Below, in pieces: positions 61,201 through 64,000 of a stretch of DNA of 64,000 nt. The notes below the pieces were generated by a model. It did not search any database. It worked only from the letters and a program-made list of their open reading frames with translations, and was not told the DNA's origin. The position numbers were made by a program, and so were the translations under genes. This DNA is from Mycobacterium cookii (lineage in GTDB: Bacteria; Actinomycetota; Actinomycetes; Mycobacteriales; Mycobacteriaceae), in NCBI RefSeq assembly GCF_010727945.1, contig NZ_AP022569.1, positions 1,922,001 through 1,986,000 of the forward strand, given 5' to 3'. Within the stretch, counting starts at the first letter, position 1, and the number at the start of each line of letters is the position of its first letter.

Positions 61201-63460
61201 CTTCCATGTTCACTCGCCGCGCGAAACGCTCCTGCGCGCTGACCGCGACGATCACCTCGTCGACCTGCGCCACCGGCCCGGCGACCACGGTCTGCCGCGG
61301 CGAGAGGAACCCGGCAGGGCTCACCGTCGGGTAGTCGGCGAGGAAGGCCTCGGCCGTCTCGGCGTCCATCTCCAGCAGCGCCACCGCGCCCTGGCCGGCC
61401 AGCCGCGACATCAGCCGCGATCGGGTGCCGATGACCCGCAGCCCCTCGTCGGGGGTGAGCGCACCGGCGACCACGGCCGCGGTCACCTCCCCCATCGAAT
61501 GTCCGATCACCGCATCGGGTTCCACGCCGTAGGAGCGCCACAACGCGGTCAGCGCCAACTGCAGACCCATCAGCACCGGCTGCACGCGCGCATCGCCGGA
61601 TACCCGCTGGCCCTCGGTCAGCACCTGCTGCAGGGAGAACCGCATGTGCTCGACGAACAGCGGCTCCAACTCGTCGATCGTCTCGGCGAACACCGGCTCG
61701 TCGGCCAGCAGTTGCCGACCCATGCCGGCCCACTGCGAGCCCTGGCCCGAGTAGACGAAAACGGTGCCCGGCTTGCAGAACCCTTCGTGCGGGCCGACCA
61801 GGCCGATCGCCGACTGGCCCGCCGCCAGCGCCTGCAACCCGGCTACCGCGTGGGCCCGGTCGCGCGCGCACAACGTGGCGAATGTCTTGTGATGGGTGCG
61901 GTGGTGGTTGAGAGTGTGGGCGATGTCGGTCAGCGACACGGCGGCGCCCGCTCCCGTCATCCAGTCGGCCAGCACCCCGGCCGTCGATGCGATCCGCGCC
62001 GGCGTCCTGCCCGACACAACCAGGGTGGTCACCGCCGACTCCGGTTGCGGTGCAACAGCTTCGGTGACCGGTGCTTGCTCGATCACCACGTGGGCGTTGG
62101 TGCCGCTCACACCGAACGACGACACCCCGGCTCGCCGTGCCCGCCCCACCGCGGGCCAGGGCATCCCGTCGGCCGCGATGGTGAACTTCGACGCTCCTTC
62201 GACGGCGTTCGGGGTCAGCTTGGTGAAATGCAGATGCTGCGGAATGTAGCCGTGCTGCACGGTCAGGACGGTCTTGATGAAACCGGCGATGCCGGCGGCT
62301 GACTCCAGGTGACCCAAGTTGGTCTTCACCGACCCCAGCACCAGCGGCGCCGAGCCGTTGCGCTCGCCGAAAACCTGGTGCAGTGCACCCAACTCGATCG
62401 GGTCGCCCAGTGCTGTACCCGTGCCGTGCGCCTCGACGTAGTCGATCTCGGAGGGCTCCAGCCGCGCCGACGCCAGCGCCGAGCGCACCACCGCCTGCTG
62501 AGCGGGCCCGCTGGGCACCGTCTGACCGCTGCTGGGGCCGTCCTGGTTGACCGCCGACCCGCGCACCACCGCCAGCACCGAATCGCCGTCGCGTACCGCG
62601 TCGCTGAGCCGCTTGAGCACCACGACGCCGCAGCCCTCGCTGCGGACATAGCCGTCGGCGCCGGCATCGAAGGTCTTGCAGCGGCCGTCGGGGGCCAGCA
62701 TCCCCCACCGCGAGGTGGCAACGCTGTTTTCCGGGCTCAGCATCAAATTCACGCCGGCCACCAGCGCCTGGTCACTCTCCCGCTTGCGCAGGCTCTGGCA
62801 GGCCAGATGCACGGTGACCAGCGACGACGAGCAGGCGGTGTCGAGCACGACCGCGGGGCCGTGCGCGCCCAGGAAATAGGACAAGCGTCCGGCAGCAAAG
62901 TTCGCCGCGTTCCCAAACGGGACATGCGGGTCGACCTCTTCCGGCGGCAGTCGGCCGGCCAGGGTCAGCGTGTAGTCATACGTCGTCATACCGACGAACA
63001 CCGCAGTCTGGGTGCCGCGGATCTCCGGGGCGGTGATACCCGCGTTTTCCAGTGCCTCCCAGGTGACTTCGAGCAGCAGCCGCTGCTGGGGATCCATCGC
63101 CGCGGCCTCGCGCGGCGAGATCCCGAAGAATTCGGCGTCGAACTCGCTGGGCCGCCAGGACGTCAGAAAACCGCCCTCTTTGCTGACGATCGTGCCCGGT
63201 ATCGAGTGATCGTCGGCGTAGAAGGCGTCGGCGTCCCAACGCTCCGACGGAACCTCGACGATGCCGCTGACGCCGTCTTGGAGCAACTGCCAGAACTGCG
63301 CGGTGCTGTCCACTCCCCCGGGCAGCCGACAGCCCATTCCGATCACCGCGATCGGCTCGGTGTCACCCTTTTCGGCGATTTCCAACCGCGCCGTCAGGTC
63401 GTCGATCTTGCGCAACGCCTCGGTGATGATCGCCCGACGGTCCGACGGTGCAGCAGTCAT
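58211..63460 (-). CDS. Pps-like type I PKS: KS-AT-pseudoDH-KR-ACP, PpsC-type head, PpsA-like body
   Basis: A 1749-residue module, first PKS gene of the operon. It has no loading ACP; its head helix ([20 protein letters not shown], 8-27) is almost the same as in the gene at 48098. KS Cys210 is in DTACSSS, AT Ser655 in GHSMGEV with MEVASH. A DH-sized region ([18 protein letters not shown] onward) lacks HxxxGxxxxP, like the corresponding part of PpsA. KR has TGGLGALG and Tyr1530 (GQGAYAAAN), but the position 13 residues before Tyr, normally Ser, is Ala1517 (LTAAAG). ACP Ser1670 is in LGMNSVMAM. The tail ([14 protein letters not shown]) resembles the PpsA tail. GAGGGGAGC precedes ATG 63460. It should yield a hydroxyl, or a ketone if the KR is impaired. 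Confidence 0.9.
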   Translation of the reverse strand: MTAAPSDRRAIITEALRKIDDLTARLEIAEKGDTEPIAVIGMGCRLPGGVDSTAQFWQLLQDGVSGIVEVPSERWDADAFYADDHSIPGTIVSKEGGFLTSWRPSEFDAEFFGISPREAAAMDPQQRLLLEVTWEALENAGITAPEIRGTQTAVFVGMTTYDYTLTLAGRLPPEEVDPHVPFGNAANFAAGRLSYFLGAHGPAVVLDTACSSSLVTVHLACQSLRKRESDQALVAGVNLMLSPENSVATSRWGMLAPDGRCKTFDAGADGYVRSEGCGVVVLKRLSDAVRDGDSVLAVVRGSAVNQDGPSSGQTVPSGPAQQAVVRSALASARLEPSEIDYVEAHGTGTALGDPIELGALHQVFGERNGSAPLVLGSVKTNLGHLESAAGIAGFIKTVLTVQHGYIPQHLHFTKLTPNAVEGASKFTIAADGMPWPAVGRARRAGVSSFGVSGTNAHVVIEQAPVTEAVAPQPESAVTTLVVSGRTPARIASTAGVLADWMTGAGAAVSLTDIAHTLNHHRTHHKTFATLCARDRAHAVAGLQALAAGQSAIGLVGPHEGFCKPGTVFVYSGQGSQWAGMGRQLLADEPVFAETIDELEPLFVEHMRFSLQQVLTEGQRVSGDARVQPVLMGLQLALTALWRSYGVEPDAVIGHSMGEVTAAVVAGALTPDEGLRVIGTRSRLMSRLAGQGAVALLEMDAETAEAFLADYPTVSPAGFLSPRQTVVAGPVAQVDEVIVAVSAQERFARRVNMEVASHTAMMDPILPELRSTLADLTPKTPTIPFISTVADGTPPLDADYWVANVRQPVRLHQAITTAAEQHGTFIEISPHPTLTHAVAETLETDHHHSVGTLSRKGDDTVSFHTSLNSTHTIRPPELPHPPEPHPVLPSTPWHHSEHWISAEHFVKTAESAPKPGTLLGQHIPVAATPPAHLWQARLAPTTKPYPGSHHNNGVEIIPISVLLQTLCEAAGSKLSGVRFDYPIVIGEPRVIQVVADGGSVTVSSSASEAQHWIRHATARIADAPETQSDNAVAAPGATDTDFTDESVTEFWQTWGSEGRPFGWSVGSCQSKAGVLHADVELTKASSVALLDAAIHLGRLLDSANPRLMVPAAVAGVHFGAELAEPHGHVEVRRRGGNDEELVVDVAVTTSDGSTCVEVHGLRYTAVDSSAAAGRADDPATMVHAIDWQPFTPDAGHDDGPRTVAVIGDHTVRDGLGRAGYSAATVADARYVIYIPEIHTGETDSDFAIRTSMELAELVRGLAERDDDNPVALWIITRGVREGSSDAAVTQSPLWGTAGVIRAEQPQLWGGLVDLPDGVDIGEQLPALSTILRTPAKTILALHNGEFVTQALAPVAGETQREPLRCRPDAAYLITGGLGALGLLMAGWLADHGARRVILAGRTPLPPRREWDADTNDADTKQKIAAIRALEMRGVAVEAVSLDIGSADAVQALLAKRDAEGAAPVRGIIHGAGITDAQLFTDVEESHLRRTIWPKIAGAQVLHRAFPPGSVDFFFLTAAAGAVFGVPGQGAYAAANAYLDGLARARHGQGCHTVSQDWVAWRGLGFGADAQIALQELERLGSRPVTAEEAFAAWDHLERYDVAQAVMAPLPSSDESTDAEPSGTSPAWSEMSADDVHRELQDGLRAILARELQMPESELELDRPFAELGMNSVMAMSVRRDTEQFVGIELSATMLFNYPTIVALAGHLAKKVLPQTESDSELDSQGDSDGGVLSELFDSVESAPAGSERGL

Positions 63461-63752
63461 CGCGCTCCCCTCGGTGTGTTGGAAAGTCGTTGCAGTATTT
63501 CACCGTGTGCGAGAAGCTCGGCCCCGCCCACGGAGATCATCCGGGCGTATCCGGTCGGTTCGCCTCGTTGCACCGACGATGTTCAGCCCAGCCGAAGTGT
63601 TCGATATTACCGGCAAACGGGCGGTGCTGAACCAAGCCCCCCTGTACAGCGGGTACAAAAAATCTCTTCGATGACATCGGCTTTACCCCCCGCTGCGGTG
63701 TAAAGCCGTCCGGATCCCCCCAAGCGGTCCTGTCGTCAATGCCGACAGGAAA
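63461..63752 (-). other. 292-base gap between fadD and first PKS gene: hairpins and possible internal promoter
   Basis: No gene seen. An 8-bp stem (TCCTGTCG/CGACAGGA, 63728-63750) follows the fadD stop by 2 bases, and a 9-bp stem (CGGCTTTAC/GTAAAGCCG, 63678-63708) comes next; on the minus strand a run of six T follows about 16 bases later. TGTAC-N5-GTACA at 63643-63657 is a possible operator. TAATAT on the minus strand (63604-63609) is a possible -10, giving a leader of about 135 bases before the PKS ATG. The PKS genes may therefore be transcribed separately from fadD. These assignments are inferences. Confidence 0.4.
63643..63657. promoter_or_regulatory. Inverted repeat TGTAC-N5-GTACA upstream of PKS operon
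   Basis: Perfect 5-bp arms around AGCGG, about 34-48 bases upstream of the possible TAATAT -10. The placement suits an activator or repressor site. The protein that would bind it is unknown. Confidence 0.35.
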
Positions 63753-64000
63753 TCACGCGGTGGAATCCAAACGGCTGAACTCATCCTGCCGGTAGACCTC
63801 GACACACGAGGAACGGCGGATCTTCCCGCTGGTCGTGATCGGAATAGAGCCAGGCGGCACCAGCACCAGGTCGGCCACCCGCAACCCGTGCGACTTCGAA
63901 ATCGCTGACGTCACTTGCTGTCTCACGTCGCGGAGCCGCTCCTGCTGCTCGGCCTCGGAGCCCTTCTGCTTCATCTCCGCGATCACGACCAGCCGCTCGG
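63753..64000 (-). CDS. Fatty acyl-AMP ligase FadD, C-terminal end (runs off window)
   Basis: The last 82 codons of an acyl-AMP/acyl-CoA ligase of the FadD26/28/32 type. Visible are LVVIAEMK, the conserved [20 protein letters not shown], and [12 protein letters not shown], in which the Lys of SGKIRR is the C-terminal-domain catalytic lysine, then [11 protein letters not shown]. In Pps systems this enzyme adenylates a long fatty acid and loads it on the first ACP; the loading ACP here is at the start of the 53407-58164 protein. The start and any FAAL-specific insertion lie right of the window. Whether it is a FadD26 orthologue cannot be settled from this end alone. Confidence 0.9.
   Translation of the reverse strand, partial: ERLVVIAEMKQKGSEAEQQERLRDVRQQVTSAISKSHGLRVADLVLVPPGSIPITTSGKIRRSSCVEVYRQDEFSRLDSTA

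Overview
The window is chromosomal DNA from a Mycobacterium. It is GC-rich and carries an MmpS/MmpL pair, a PE-PPE-domain hydrolase, and an acyl-AMP ligase, Pps-type polyketide synthases and a PapA5-type acyltransferase. Its left end (1-12.3 kb) has the gene order, as I recall it, of M. tuberculosis deaD-lprE-Rv1251c-Rv1250-Rv1249c-kgd. No rRNA, tRNA, transposase, integrase or CRISPR array was seen.

Layout. 1-12.35 kb is a conserved housekeeping block: DEAD-box helicase, lipoprotein, RecB-like nuclease/helicase, a PadR regulator coupled to an MFS exporter, a small membrane protein, and 2-oxoglutarate decarboxylase. 12.37-28.6 kb is an accessory lipid or secondary-metabolism region: mmpS-mmpL, three Rv2952-like methyltransferases, two P450s, a Baeyer-Villiger-type monooxygenase, a membrane-anchored AurF-like di-iron oxygenase, an alpha/beta hydrolase, two SDRs and a secreted PE-PPE-domain hydrolase. 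28.6-34 kb holds three tandem paralogues of a secreted, cysteine-bearing protein of unknown function. 34.1-37 kb holds a flavodoxin / SRPBCC / nitroreductase operon and a divergent COG3315-type methyltransferase. 37-64 kb, all on the minus strand, is a Pps-like lipid assembly line: the 3' end of a FadD acyl-AMP ligase, five PKS genes almost end to end, and a papA5-like gene.

How it may work. FadD would activate a fatty acid and load it on the N-terminal ACP of the PKS at 53407-58164. Extension follows, the PpsE-like protein makes the last extension, and the PapA5-like enzyme would esterify the resulting diol or polyol. The order of proteins is probably not the gene order. The first PKS gene (58211-63460) and the third (48098-53401) share nearly the same head helix and tail. 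The only PKS with a loading ACP is the second gene. The PpsD-like protein carries what I recall as a PpsB-type head. Docking logic therefore suggests second gene, then first OR third gene, then fourth, then PpsE-like, meaning two alternative modules in one line. There is no enoylreductase in the cluster. One dehydratase has lost its active-site loop by deletion, and one ketoreductase has Ala in place of its catalytic Ser. All four elongating ATs carry a VASH motif. The product should therefore resemble phthiocerol but be more oxygenated and probably more methyl-branched.

Regulation. All three Rv2952-like methyltransferase genes have an extended -10 (TGN then CATACT or GATACT) six or seven bases before the ATG, the arrangement expected for leaderless mRNAs. 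The kgd leader contains a 48-bp tandem repeat whose units fold into hairpins. Comparisons with M. tuberculosis proteins are from memory and not from a search.
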